A DNA stretch of 7,737 nucleotides from Pseudomonadota bacterium (GTDB lineage: Bacteria > Pseudomonadota > Alphaproteobacteria > Rhizobiales > Rhizobiaceae): contig JAEZXF010000229.1 in assembly GCA_023419995.1 (NCBI GenBank), positions 1 to 7,737 of the forward strand, read 5' to 3'. The position numbers and the translations under genes are program-made. How positions within the stretch are numbered: position 1 is the stretch's first letter; every line of letters begins with the position of its first letter. Below are positions 1-6,186 of this stretch, piece by piece. The notes under the pieces are model-generated. The model made no database searches, had not been told where the DNA came from, and saw only the letters and a program-made list of their open reading frames with translations.

Positions 1-61
1 GCCGCTTCCCCTTCTCCCCGTTCACGGGGAGAAGGTGCCCGAAGGGCGGATGAGGGGCGGC
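1..61. repeat. Rhizobial-type palindromic intergenic repeat
   Basis: A perfect 11-bp inverted repeat (10-20 with 25-35, core CTTCTCCCCG / CGGGGAGAAG, loop TTCA) is followed by a small second hairpin (GCCC 37-40 with GGGC 44-47). GCCGC at 1-5 can pair with GCGGC at 57-61, so the whole block can fold as a closed multi-hairpin. From memory, this wording (CTTCTCCCCG, CGGGGAGAAGG, then GATGAGGGGC) belongs to a repeat found in many intergenic regions of Hyphomicrobiales, of the RIME type; the exact family name is not certain. It lies 19 bp past the stop codon of the minus-strand fusion gene, so it may also act as that gene's transcription terminator, although no clear T-run follows on that strand. 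The element may continue left of the window. Confidence 0.7.
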
Positions 62-79
62 GCGCACCTTGGAGGACCA

Positions 80-2374
80 TCACACCTTCCCCGTCATCTG
101 TTCCGGCCCCCGCTCGGCGAGGCGGTAGAGCTGGTCGCGGCCGGGGAGATAGGGATCGGGCCAGGTGACGCCGCGGTCGCCGAGCCTCGCCGCCGCGTGC
201 AGCGTGAAGTAGGGATCGGCGAGATGCGGCCGCGCCAGGCAGACGAGGTCGGCGCGGCCCGCCATCAGGATCGAGTTGACGTGGTCCGGCTCGTAGATGT
301 TGCCGACCGCCATCGTCGCCATGCCGGTCTCGTTGCGGATGCGGTCGGAGAACGGCGTCTGGAACATGCGGCCGTAGACGGGCCTGGCCCGCGTCGAGGT
401 CTGCCCGGCCGAGACGTCGCAGATGTCGACGCCGGCCGCCTGCAGCAGCCTTGCGATCCCGACCGCTTCCTCCGGCGTCACGCCCTCGTCGCCGACCCAG
501 TCGTTGGCCGAGATGCGCACCGAGATAGGCTTGTCGTCGGGCCAGGCCGCACGCACGGCATGGAACACCTCGAGCGGGAAGCGCATGCGGTTCTCCAGGC
601 TGCCGCCATACTCGTCCTCACGCCGGTTGGTCAGCGGCCAGATGAAGGAGGAGAGGAGATAGCCGTGCGCCATGTGCAGCTCGAGCATGTCGAAGCCGCA
701 GCGTTCCGCCATCTCGGCCGCGGCGACGAACTCCCCGCGCACCCTGTCCATGTCGGCACGGTCCATCGCCTTGGGCGTCTGGTTCTGCGGCGACCACTGC
801 ACGGCGGACGCGGCCAGAAGCGGCCAGTTGCCTTCCTTGAGCGGCGCGTCGGCCTCCTGCCAGCCGAGCTGGGTCGAGCCCTTCGGGCCCGAATGGCCGA
901 GCTGGGCGCAGATCTTCGCCCGCGTCTCGGCATGGACGAAATCGACGATGCGCTTCCACGCCGCCTCGTGCTCCGGTGCATAGAAGCCGGTGCATCCGGG
1001 CGTGATGCGACCTTCAGGCGATACGCAGGTCATCTCGATGAAGACCAGCCCGGCCCCGCCCTTGGCGCGCTCGCCGTAGTGGACGAGGTGCCAGTCGGTG
1101 GGCGTGCCGTCGACGGCCCTGTACTGCGCCATCGGCGAGACGACGACCCGGTTGTCGATCTCCATGCCGCGCAGCCGGAACGGCGCGAACATCGGCGCGC
1201 GGCTGGTGTTGGCGGGCGCTCCCGCATGGCGCTGGAACCATTCCTCCGCGCCGCCCAGCCATGCCGCGTCGCGCAGGCGCAGGTTCTCGTGGCTGATGCG
1301 CTGCGAGCGCGTCAGCAGCGAATAGGTGAACTGGACCGGGTCGAGGTCGAGATAGCGCTCGACGTCCTCGAACCATTCGAGCGAGTTGCGCGCCGCCGAT
1401 TGCAGCTTCAGCACCTCGGTGCGCCGCGCGTCCTCGTACTTCGCGAACGCCGCCTGCATGGTCGGCTCGGAGTGCAGGTAGTCAGCGAGCGCGATGGCGC
1501 TTTCCATGGCGAGCTTGGAGCCGGAGCCGATCGAGAAATGCGCCGTCGCCGCGGCATCCCCCATCAGCACCACGTTCCCGTGCGACCAGCGCTCGCACAG
1601 CACGCGCGGGAAGTTGATCCAGGCCGAGCCGCGGACGTGGTTGGCGTTCGACATCAGCGCGTGGCCGCCGAGATGGTCCCTGAAGATCGCCTCGCAGGCG
1701 GCGATGGATTCGGCCTGGCTCATCGCGCCGAAGCCGAACCTCTCCCACGTCGCCTGCGCGCATTCGACGATGAAGGTCGCGGTGTCGTCGTCGAACTGGT
1801 AGGCGTGCGCCCACATCCAGCCGTGTTCGGTCTTCTCGAAGATGAAGGTGAAGGCGTCGTCGAACTTCTGGCGGGTGCCGAGCCAGACGAACTTGCACTT
1901 GCGCACGTCGATGTCGGGGCGGAAATGCGCGGCCAGAGCCGTGCGCGTCTTCGAGTTCAGCCCGTCTGCGGCGACGACGCGGTCGTACCCCGCCATCAGC
2001 GCGGCGTGGTCGTCGGCCTCGGTCCGGAAGCGCAAGTCAACGCCGAGCTCGCGGGCGCGCTCCTGCAGCAGGAGCAGCAGCCGCATGCGGCCGATGCCGC
2101 AGAAGCCGTGCCCGGTGGAGAGCGTGCGCACCCCCTTGTGGACGACGGCGATGTCGTCCCAGTAGGCGAAGTGCTCGCGGATGGCGGCGGCGCTCTTCGC
2201 GTCGTTGGCGGCGAGGTTGTCGAGCGTCTCGTCGGACAGCACCACGCCCCAGCCGAACGTGTCGTCGGGCCGGTTGCGCTCGAACACCACGACCTCGTGG
2301 CCGGCGTCGCGCAGCTTCATCGAGATGGCGAAATAGAGGCCGGCGGGCCCGCCGCCGAGCACTGCAACCTTCAT
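80..2374 (-). CDS. 2-aminobenzoyl-CoA monooxygenase/reductase-type fusion flavoenzyme (salicylyl-CoA 5-hydroxylase-like + Old Yellow Enzyme domain)
   Basis: The 764-residue protein joins two flavin domains. Residues 1 to about 385 are a class A FAD monooxygenase: Rossmann motif GGGPAG at 7-12, acidic ribose-binding FER at the end of strand 2, the DG motif (VVAADGLNS), and the GD motif [16 protein letters not shown] near 275. Residues from about 395 (MFAPFRL) to the end are an FMN Old Yellow Enzyme barrel: [31 protein letters not shown] (His494), the catalytic pair H567-M-A-H570 in HMAHGYL, and [18 protein letters not shown]. This order and length match Azoarcus 2-aminobenzoyl-CoA monooxygenase/reductase, which hydroxylates and then reduces the CoA-bound ring; databases often call homologues bifunctional salicylyl-CoA 5-hydroxylase/oxidoreductase. 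Anthranilyl-CoA versus salicylyl-CoA cannot be settled from the sequence. The frame is open to an ATG at 2485, but the start at 2374 is chosen because the Rossmann strand begins there (MKVAVLGGG) and AAGGGA sits 8 nt upstream. It is probably cytosolic, with no signal peptide. It is divergent from the formamidase-like gene. Confidence 0.9.
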   Translation of the reverse strand: MKVAVLGGGPAGLYFAISMKLRDAGHEVVVFERNRPDDTFGWGVVLSDETLDNLAANDAKSAAAIREHFAYWDDIAVVHKGVRTLSTGHGFCGIGRMRLLLLLQERARELGVDLRFRTEADDHAALMAGYDRVVAADGLNSKTRTALAAHFRPDIDVRKCKFVWLGTRQKFDDAFTFIFEKTEHGWMWAHAYQFDDDTATFIVECAQATWERFGFGAMSQAESIAACEAIFRDHLGGHALMSNANHVRGSAWINFPRVLCERWSHGNVVLMGDAAATAHFSIGSGSKLAMESAIALADYLHSEPTMQAAFAKYEDARRTEVLKLQSAARNSLEWFEDVERYLDLDPVQFTYSLLTRSQRISHENLRLRDAAWLGGAEEWFQRHAGAPANTSRAPMFAPFRLRGMEIDNRVVVSPMAQYRAVDGTPTDWHLVHYGERAKGGAGLVFIEMTCVSPEGRITPGCTGFYAPEHEAAWKRIVDFVHAETRAKICAQLGHSGPKGSTQLGWQEADAPLKEGNWPLLAASAVQWSPQNQTPKAMDRADMDRVRGEFVAAAEMAERCGFDMLELHMAHGYLLSSFIWPLTNRREDEYGGSLENRMRFPLEVFHAVRAAWPDDKPISVRISANDWVGDEGVTPEEAVGIARLLQAAGVDICDVSAGQTSTRARPVYGRMFQTPFSDRIRNETGMATMAVGNIYEPDHVNSILMAGRADLVCLARPHLADPYFTLHAAARLGDRGVTWPDPYLPGRDQLYRLAERGPEQMTGKV

Positions 2375-2475
2375 CTCCCGAATCCCTTTCCGGGTGTTCG
2401 CCGTGGCTTTCGCCTGTGTTCCCGTCGCCGGGCGCCGTCCTCCTGCGGAGCGCGCCCGATCTTGTCGTTGCGGAA

Positions 2476-2504
2476 ATGATTCCACCGAACCGGAGTTGTT
2501 TCAA
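2476..2504 (-). promoter_or_regulatory. Candidate promoter of the fusion flavoenzyme gene
   Basis: Read on the minus strand, TTGAAA (2504-2499) could be the -35 and AATCAT (2481-2476) the -10, with a 17-bp spacer. The -10 matches the consensus at four of six positions. The -35 lies inside the palindromic operator, so a bound repressor would block it. The resulting leader would be about 95 nt. This is a pattern match only. Confidence 0.4.
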
Positions 2505-2528
2505 GTATGAAATTTCAAGATTGAAACA
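2497..2528. promoter_or_regulatory. Nested palindrome: two tandem TTTCA-N4-TGAAA operators in the divergent promoter region
   Basis: TGTTTCAA (2497-2504) and TTGAAACA (2521-2528) are perfect inverted repeats around the same axis (between 2512 and 2513) as the inner palindrome TGAAATTTCA (2508-2517). The block also resolves into two abutting 14-bp dyads, each TTTCA-N4-TGAAA, at 2499-2512 and 2513-2526. It is the only AT-rich patch in the 222-bp gap between the divergent genes. The arrangement is typical of a dimeric repressor that controls both directions; MarR-family regulators of aromatic degradation use sites of similar size and symmetry, but the protein is not in the window and its family is inference. 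The stand-alone AsnC ligand-binding protein encoded nearby has no DNA-binding domain of its own. Confidence 0.7.
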
Positions 2529-2549
2529 TTTTTCCGGTCTGGACAGGAT
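2521..2549 (+). promoter_or_regulatory. Weak candidate promoter of the formamidase-like gene
   Basis: TTGAAA at 2521-2526 is a plausible -35, with CAGGAT at 2544-2549 as a poor -10 (three of six consensus positions) after a 17-bp spacer. The -35 is a half-site of the operator, mirroring the minus-strand arrangement. The leader would be about 40 nt. Confidence 0.22.
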
Positions 2550-2596
2550 GGGCGGGCCGCGCGATGGAGAAGGCGCGGCAAGGCGAGGAGAACGGG

Positions 2597-3424
2597 ATGT
2601 ATCACCGCATCGAGGACTGGGACGACGCCTATGCCAACGGCGCCAACATCCCGCGGGGCGAGCGCTGGCCCGACGCCTGGCTGGAACGGGCGCGGCCCTT
2701 CCGCGCCGATCGGGCCGCCGCCGGCAGGGCAAGGCTCGACATCGCCTACGGGACCGGGCAGCGCCACCGCTTCGACCTGTTCATGCCCGAGGGCGAGGCG
2801 AAGGGGCTGGTCGTCTTCATCCATGGCGGCTTCTGGGTGAAGCTCGACGGAAGCTGCCTGTCGCATCTCGCCGCCGGCCCGCTGGCGCACGGCCACGCGG
2901 TCGCCATGCCGTCCTACACGCTGTGCCCGCAGACCCGCGTTTCCGGCATCGTCGGCGAGGTGGCGGCCGCCATCGAGGCCGCGGCCGGCATGGTCGGGGG
3001 GCCGGTGCGGCTGACAGGCCATTCCGCCGGCGGGCAGCTTGCCGCGCGCATGATCTGCGCCGACACGTCGCTCTCCGCGCCGGTGCGGGCGCGCGTCGTC
3101 AACACGGTGTCGATCTCGGGCCTGCACGACCTGCGCCCCCTGATCGGGACGCGCATGAACGCGGATATCCGCCTCGACATGGCCGAGGCCCGTGCCCAGA
3201 GCCCGGCGCTGCTCGCGCCGCTGCCGGGCGCGCGGCTCGCCTGCTGGGTCGGCGCGGCCGAGCGCTCCGAGTTCGTGCGCCAGAACGCGCTGCTCGCCAA
3301 TGTCTGGACCGGGCTCGGCGCGACGACGCTGTGCGTCGAGGAGCCTGACCGCCACCACTTCGACGTCGTCGACGGCCTTGCCGACCCGTCGCATGCGCTG
3401 ACAACCACCCTGTTGACGGGCTAG
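2597..3424 (+). CDS. Alpha/beta hydrolase of the kynurenine formamidase (arylformamidase) type
   Basis: The 275-residue cytosolic serine hydrolase carries the HGGFW oxyanion motif at 76-80 (HGGxW is the hallmark of AFMID/BNA7-type kynurenine formamidases), the nucleophile elbow GHSAGG with Ser143, the family block SGLHDLRPL (174-182), and the terminal His254 in HHFDVVDGL. The acid position, Asp in the animal enzyme within HDSPEF, appears to be Glu222 here (AERSEF); Glu may be normal in bacterial relatives. Predicted reaction: hydrolysis of N-formylkynurenine to kynurenine and formate; a general carboxylesterase or another arylamide/formamide hydrolase is possible. The start at 2597 is preferred over an in-frame ATG at 2564 because GAGGAG lies 6 nt upstream and the conserved N-terminus (YHRIEDWDDAYANG) begins there. 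It is followed after 42 bp by the AsnC-domain gene, probably in one operon, and is divergent from the anthranilyl-CoA-type oxygenase. That fits tryptophan/kynurenine degradation. Confidence 0.8.
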   Translation: MYHRIEDWDDAYANGANIPRGERWPDAWLERARPFRADRAAAGRARLDIAYGTGQRHRFDLFMPEGEAKGLVVFIHGGFWVKLDGSCLSHLAAGPLAHGHAVAMPSYTLCPQTRVSGIVGEVAAAIEAAAGMVGGPVRLTGHSAGGQLAARMICADTSLSAPVRARVVNTVSISGLHDLRPLIGTRMNADIRLDMAEARAQSPALLAPLPGARLACWVGAAERSEFVRQNALLANVWTGLGATTLCVEEPDRHHFDVVDGLADPSHALTTTLLTG

Positions 3425-3466
3425 AAGCAAAGCCCGATCCTGTCGGGGCAGAACAAGAGGAACGAG

Positions 3467-3703
3467 ATGAGAGCGGTTTTCGTGCAGCTTCAGTGCACGC
3501 CGGGCAAGACCTACGACGTCGCCGACGAATTGTTCGCCCGCGAGGTCGCGTCCGAGCTGTACTCGACCAGCGGCGACTACGACCTGCTGATGAAGATCTA
3601 CATCGAGGAGGGCGTCGACATCGGCAAGTTCATCAACGAGAACGTCGCCAACGTGCCCGGCATCGTCCGCTCGCTGACCACGCTGACGTTCAAGGCGTTC
3701 TGA
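3467..3703 (+). CDS. Stand-alone Lrp/AsnC ligand-binding (RAM) domain protein
   Basis: The protein of 78 residues matches only the C-terminal effector-binding domain of Lrp/AsnC regulators: a first strand (RAVFVQLQC), the helix with DVADELFAREVASEL, the conserved GDYDLLMKIYI block, a second helix (IGKFINENVANVPGI), and a last strand with TTLTFKAF. The helix-turn-helix half of a full-length Lrp (about 150 residues) is absent, and no upstream coding remnant was found, so this is a small ligand-binding member rather than a truncated gene. Such proteins form ring oligomers and bind amino acids or aromatic ligands; some may modulate a full-length regulator or an enzyme. AAGAGG lies 6 nt before the ATG. 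It follows the formamidase-like gene by 42 bp, so a sensing or stabilising role in that pathway is plausible but unproven. It converges on the metallopeptidase gene. Confidence 0.85.
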   Translation: MRAVFVQLQCTPGKTYDVADELFAREVASELYSTSGDYDLLMKIYIEEGVDIGKFINENVANVPGIVRSLTTLTFKAF

Positions 3704-3720
3704 CCGGCTCCGGCCGGGAC

Positions 3721-3739
3721 GCGCAGGCGAGACCTGCGC
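3721..3739. terminator. Hairpin between convergent genes
   Basis: A perfect 7-bp stem (GCGCAGG 3721-3727, CCTGCGC 3733-3739, loop CGAGA) fills the 51-bp gap between two convergent stop codons. There is no T-run on either side, so it would be a weak or factor-assisted bidirectional terminator at best. Confidence 0.35.
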
Positions 3740-3754
3740 TGGCGGCGGCGTCTC

Positions 3755-4513
3755 CTATTCGAACGCGATCGCCTGCAGGGCCGAGCCGTTGCGCTTGAGC
3801 CAGGCGCGCGCCTCGTCGGTGCGCGGGCACAGCTCGCGGCACAGGGCCCAGAACGCCGGGCCGTGGTTCATCTCCTTGAGATGCGCCACCTCGTGCGCGA
3901 CGAGGTATTCGATCACCGTCGGCGGCGCCATCATGATCCGCCACGAGAAGGACAGCGTGCCGTCGGCCGTGCACGAGCCCCAGCGCGAGGAGGTGTCCTT
4001 GAAGCGGACCGCCCTGGCGCGCTTGCCGACGCTCGCCGTGTGCCTCGCCACCAGCGGCTCGATGTCGCGCTTCGCCTCGCGCTTGAGGAAGTCGGCGAGG
4101 CGCCGCGGCAGGTGCGCCTCGTCGCCGTGGACGTGGAGCGCCGGCGCGCCGTCCTCGCTCGCCGCCGCGACCGTGCCGCGCTTGCCGGGCTTGTGCACGA
4201 TCAGGTGCGGCGTGCCGCGCAGCGGGATCCTGACGCCGGCCCGCACCTGCGGCCGGTCGGGCAGCCGGGCGAGCTTCAGCTCCAGCCAGCCGCGGTGCCG
4301 GTCGAGGAAGCGGTCGACCTCGCTCTGCCGCAGGCCGGGCGGCACGGTGACGCGAAGGCCGCGCCCGCCGGCGTCGATGCGCAGCGTCAGGCGCTTGGCG
4401 CGCGCGTTCTCGACGACGCGCAGCGGCAGCTCGCGCCCGGCGACGTGGTGAATCCGCTCCACGGGCGCGGCGGGCCGGGGCTTTGCCGGCCGGGAGAAGA
4501 AAGCGAATGCCAT
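3755..4513 (-). CDS. YgjP/DUF45-type zinc metallopeptidase (M48-like)
   Basis: The 252-residue protein has the gluzincin motif HEVAH at 207-211 with a third likely metal ligand, His217, in NHGPAFW, and the YgjP-family signature DTSSRWGSC (173-181) followed by LSFSWRIMMAPPTVIEYLVAH. The N-terminal half (IHHVAGRELPLRVVENARAKRLTLRID) is the family's beta-rich extension. Database names vary: DUF45, M48 family metallopeptidase, SprT-like or WLM-like. E. coli YgjP has been reported as a nucleotide pyrophosphatase, so peptidase activity should not be assumed. It has no signal peptide or membrane segment, so it is cytosolic. The start at 4513 is the only sensible ATG, although no strong ribosome binding site precedes it. 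It follows the DUF2852 gene on the same strand but is separated from it by a terminator, so it probably has its own promoter in 4514-4570; none stands out. Confidence 0.85.
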   Translation of the reverse strand: MAFAFFSRPAKPRPAAPVERIHHVAGRELPLRVVENARAKRLTLRIDAGGRGLRVTVPPGLRQSEVDRFLDRHRGWLELKLARLPDRPQVRAGVRIPLRGTPHLIVHKPGKRGTVAAASEDGAPALHVHGDEAHLPRRLADFLKREAKRDIEPLVARHTASVGKRARAVRFKDTSSRWGSCTADGTLSFSWRIMMAPPTVIEYLVAHEVAHLKEMNHGPAFWALCRELCPRTDEARAWLKRNGSALQAIAFE

Positions 4514-4570
4514 GCGGCCACACTATCCGATTCGCCGCATCGGACGGGAGCCGCGGGCGTGGTGGAAACG

Positions 4571-4598
4571 AAAACGGCGCCGGAGATGTCCGGCGCCG
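4571..4598 (-). terminator. Rho-independent terminator of the DUF2852 gene
   Basis: A perfect 10-bp GC-rich stem (TCCGGCGCCG / CGGCGCCGGA, 4589-4598 and 4575-4584) with a 4-nt loop is followed on the minus strand by TTTT, then CG and TTT. It lies 40 bp past the DUF2852 stop codon. It separates that gene from the metallopeptidase gene, whose start is 57 bp further on. The rest of the 124-bp gap shows no other feature. Confidence 0.8.
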
Positions 4599-4637
4599 CC
4601 TCTGGATGCGCTGTCGCGCGCCCGTATCACACGTCTG

Positions 4638-5066
4638 TCATACGTCGTCGAGCAGGCCTTCGCCCTTCCTGGGCTTGCGGGTGGCCGGCGTCGTCTTGGA
4701 GCGCTCGGCCATGAAGCGGTCGAACTCCTGCTGGTCCTTGGCGCGGCGAAGCTCGCGGGCATAGGCGTCGAACTCGTCGCGCAGCTCGTCGAGCTTGCGG
4801 CGCTCCTCGTGGAGACGCTCCAACTCCTTCGTGCGCCAGTCGTCGAAGGCGACGTTGCCGGTGCGGGCGAAGCCGCCGTGCTTGCGGCAGCCGAACATGC
4901 CCTCGCGGGCCTTGCTCCAGTCGCCTTTGAATTCGCCCAGCCGATCGCCCCACAGGATGTAGGCGAGCATGGCGAGGCCGAGCGGCCAGAACACCACGAA
5001 GCCCACGACCATCAGCGCAATGGTGGCCGGCGTCCACGCGGGACGGATGAGGGCGGTCTTGGTCAT
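4638..5066 (-). CDS. DUF2852 domain membrane protein
   Basis: The 142-residue protein begins with WTPATIALMVVGFVVFWPLG, one membrane segment at about 15-39 containing the FWPLGLAMLAY block typical of DUF2852. A short basic loop follows (about 40-70), then the conserved GNVAFDDWR at 70-78 and a charged, heptad-rich helix at about 77-120 (ELERLHEERRKLDELRDEF, then RRAKDQQEFDRFMAER) likely to form a coiled coil. The tail is basic (KPRKGEG). The family is found mainly in Alphaproteobacteria and has no established function; the layout suggests a small inner-membrane protein with a cytoplasmic coiled-coil tail that could bind a partner. AAGGAA lies about 12 nt before the ATG, and a further purine run (GGAAG) is closer. 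It ends in a strong intrinsic terminator, so it is probably monocistronic. Confidence 0.88.
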   Translation of the reverse strand: MTKTALIRPAWTPATIALMVVGFVVFWPLGLAMLAYILWGDRLGEFKGDWSKAREGMFGCRKHGGFARTGNVAFDDWRTKELERLHEERRKLDELRDEFDAYARELRRAKDQQEFDRFMAERSKTTPATRKPRKGEGLLDDV

Positions 5067-5091
5067 AGTCTTCCGTTCCTTCCAGATGGGC

Positions 5092-5110
5092 GCAGCCCCG
5101 TTTCGGCTGC
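5092..5110 (-). promoter_or_regulatory. Small hairpin upstream of the DUF2852 gene
   Basis: GCAGCC (5092-5097) and GGCTGC (5105-5110) form a 6-bp stem with a 7-nt loop, 25 bp before the DUF2852 start in the 106-bp gap from the ABHD10-like gene. It could be a leader hairpin, a weak terminator for the upstream hydrolase, or chance. No convincing promoter pair was found nearby. Confidence 0.25.
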
Positions 5111-5172
5111 TGATTTCGAGATGGGAAGGAAAATATGACCGTTCAAGGCCCGGGATGCGAAATCGCGGAACC

Positions 5173-5982
5173 TTACGGATTTGTAAGCTTGCCGCCGCCG
5201 TCCCCCGCGGCGCGCCGGCACAGGCTGTCGAGCGCGGCGACGATCATGGCGATGTCTTGCGGCCGCGACAGGCGGTGGTCGCCGTCGCGGATCAGCGACA
5301 GCGTCACGTCGTCGGCCGGCAGGTGCTCCACCAGCCGCAGCGCGTGGGCGTGCGGCACGTCCGGGTCGGCCATGCCCTGCAGGATGTGCACCGGGCAGTG
5401 CGTGTCGATCATGCCGTCGAGGACCCGGTTCCGCCGCCCGTCCTCGAACAGGGCGCGGGTGTAGATGTTGGGGTCCGGCGAATACTCGGAATGCTCCTCG
5501 AAGAAGCCCTTCCCGGCGAGGTCGCGGCGCTGCGCCTCGGTCAGCAACGGCTCCATCAGGTCGGTGGTGAAGTCGGGTGCCGGCGCCAGCAGGAGAAGCC
5601 CGGCGACGCGCCCGCCTTCGCCGGCCTTGTGGAGCTCCTGCACCATGCGCAGCGCGATCCACGCGCCCATCGACGAGCCGACGAGGATCTGCGGCCCGGC
5701 GCTGAACCGCCGGAACACGGCGAGGCTCTGGCCGAGCCAGGCCGAGATGGTGCCGTCGCGGAAAAGCCCGCCCGACTCGCCGTGGCCGGAATAGTCGTGG
5801 CGCAGGAAGGCGCGGCCGTTCGCCGCCGCCCAGCCGTCGAGCGCCTCGGCCTTGGTGCCCGTCATGTCGGAGCGGAAACCGCCCAGCCACACCACGCCGG
5901 GCGTCGCGCCGGGCCGGTGGCGCACCGCGATGCGCAGGCCGTCGACGGTGATGAAGTCGGGTTCGGTGGACATTGCGCGCAT
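5173..5982 (-). CDS. ABHD10-like alpha/beta serine hydrolase
   Basis: The 269-residue hydrolase has the triad in order: Ser104 in VGSSMG, Asp206 in QGMADPDVP, and His236 in DGDHRLSRPQD. GVVWLGGFRSDMTGTKA (29-45), RHDYSGHGES (61-70) and GPQILVGSSMGAW (96-108) closely parallel human ABHD10, a mitochondrial acyl-protein thioesterase that also cleaves acyl-glucuronides. Alphaproteobacterial homologues are common; the bacterial substrate is unknown, with acyl-thioester or ester hydrolysis as the safe prediction. No signal peptide is seen, so it is cytosolic. AGGAG lies 3 nt before the ATG at 5982 and 12 nt before an in-frame ATG at 5973. Neither spacing is ideal, so the protein may begin three residues later at MSTEPDF. 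It is divergent from infC, with 201 bp between the starts. Confidence 0.87.
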   Translation of the reverse strand: MRAMSTEPDFITVDGLRIAVRHRPGATPGVVWLGGFRSDMTGTKAEALDGWAAANGRAFLRHDYSGHGESGGLFRDGTISAWLGQSLAVFRRFSAGPQILVGSSMGAWIALRMVQELHKAGEGGRVAGLLLLAPAPDFTTDLMEPLLTEAQRRDLAGKGFFEEHSEYSPDPNIYTRALFEDGRRNRVLDGMIDTHCPVHILQGMADPDVPHAHALRLVEHLPADDVTLSLIRDGDHRLSRPQDIAMIVAALDSLCRRAAGDGGGKLTNP

Positions 5983-6098
5983 CGTCTCCTATCTGTGGTC
6001 CGTCGCGTCGTCATGGCACGGCCGCGCATTCGAAGAAAAGGCGGTTTCAGCTCCGCCCGTCTTCACGAGGCCCGTGATTTTCATCCGCTCCTGTGCTA

Positions 6099-6127
6099 TT
6101 GACTGTGCCCGCGCGGGCGCGGCACAG
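6099..6127 (+). promoter_or_regulatory. infC promoter region with a -35-like TTGACT and overlapping dyad
   Basis: TTGACT at 6099-6104 is a good -35, but the matching -10 position (about 6122-6127, GCACAG) is poor. Overlapping it is a perfect 7-bp inverted repeat, CTGTGCC (6103-6109) and GGCACAG (6121-6127), whose 11-nt interior can pair further (GCGC with GCGC). The dyad would cover the spacer and -10 if this is the promoter, or form a hairpin in the leader if transcription starts upstream. Confidence 0.4.
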
Positions 6128-6168
6128 GCGCGTCGCCCATGCGTTGCCGCATCGCACATCAACCATTC

Positions 6169-6186
6169 GAGGAGATTACGACCATT
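6169..6186 (+). promoter_or_regulatory. Ribosome binding site deciding the ATT start of infC
   Basis: GAGGAG at 6169-6174 is followed after 9 nt by ATT at 6184, exactly where IF3 proteins begin (next residues RRPFKA). The in-frame ATG at 6139 lacks any purine-rich box upstream (preceded by GCGTCGCCC) and would add residues unlike other IF3 proteins. Confidence 0.8.

Noticed and set aside
35..2479. An 814-codon open frame on the plus strand, almost exactly antisense to the fusion flavoenzyme gene.
   Set aside because: Its translation is low-complexity, rich in Arg, Ala, Gly, His and Val, with no recognisable domain. It arises because GC-biased third positions remove stop codons on the opposite strand. 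The minus-strand protein has clear domains throughout.
2375..2485. N-terminal extension of the fusion enzyme to the ATG at 2485.
   Set aside because: The extra 37 residues are Arg/Ala/Gly-rich and precede the Rossmann strand that normally begins these proteins; a ribosome binding site supports 2374. The extension would also start upstream of the proposed transcription start.
2501..3430. A 309-codon minus-strand frame opposite the formamidase-like gene.
   Set aside because: Antisense shadow of a gene with clear catalytic motifs; its own translation shows no domain.
3863..4714. Plus-strand frames of over 200 codons opposite the metallopeptidase and DUF2852 genes.
   Set aside because: Shadows without motifs; they run through a clear minus-strand terminator and two real genes.
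4969..6102. A 377-codon plus-strand frame opposite the ABHD10-like gene.
   Set aside because: Shadow frame of low complexity; the minus strand has an intact Ser-Asp-His triad and family motifs.
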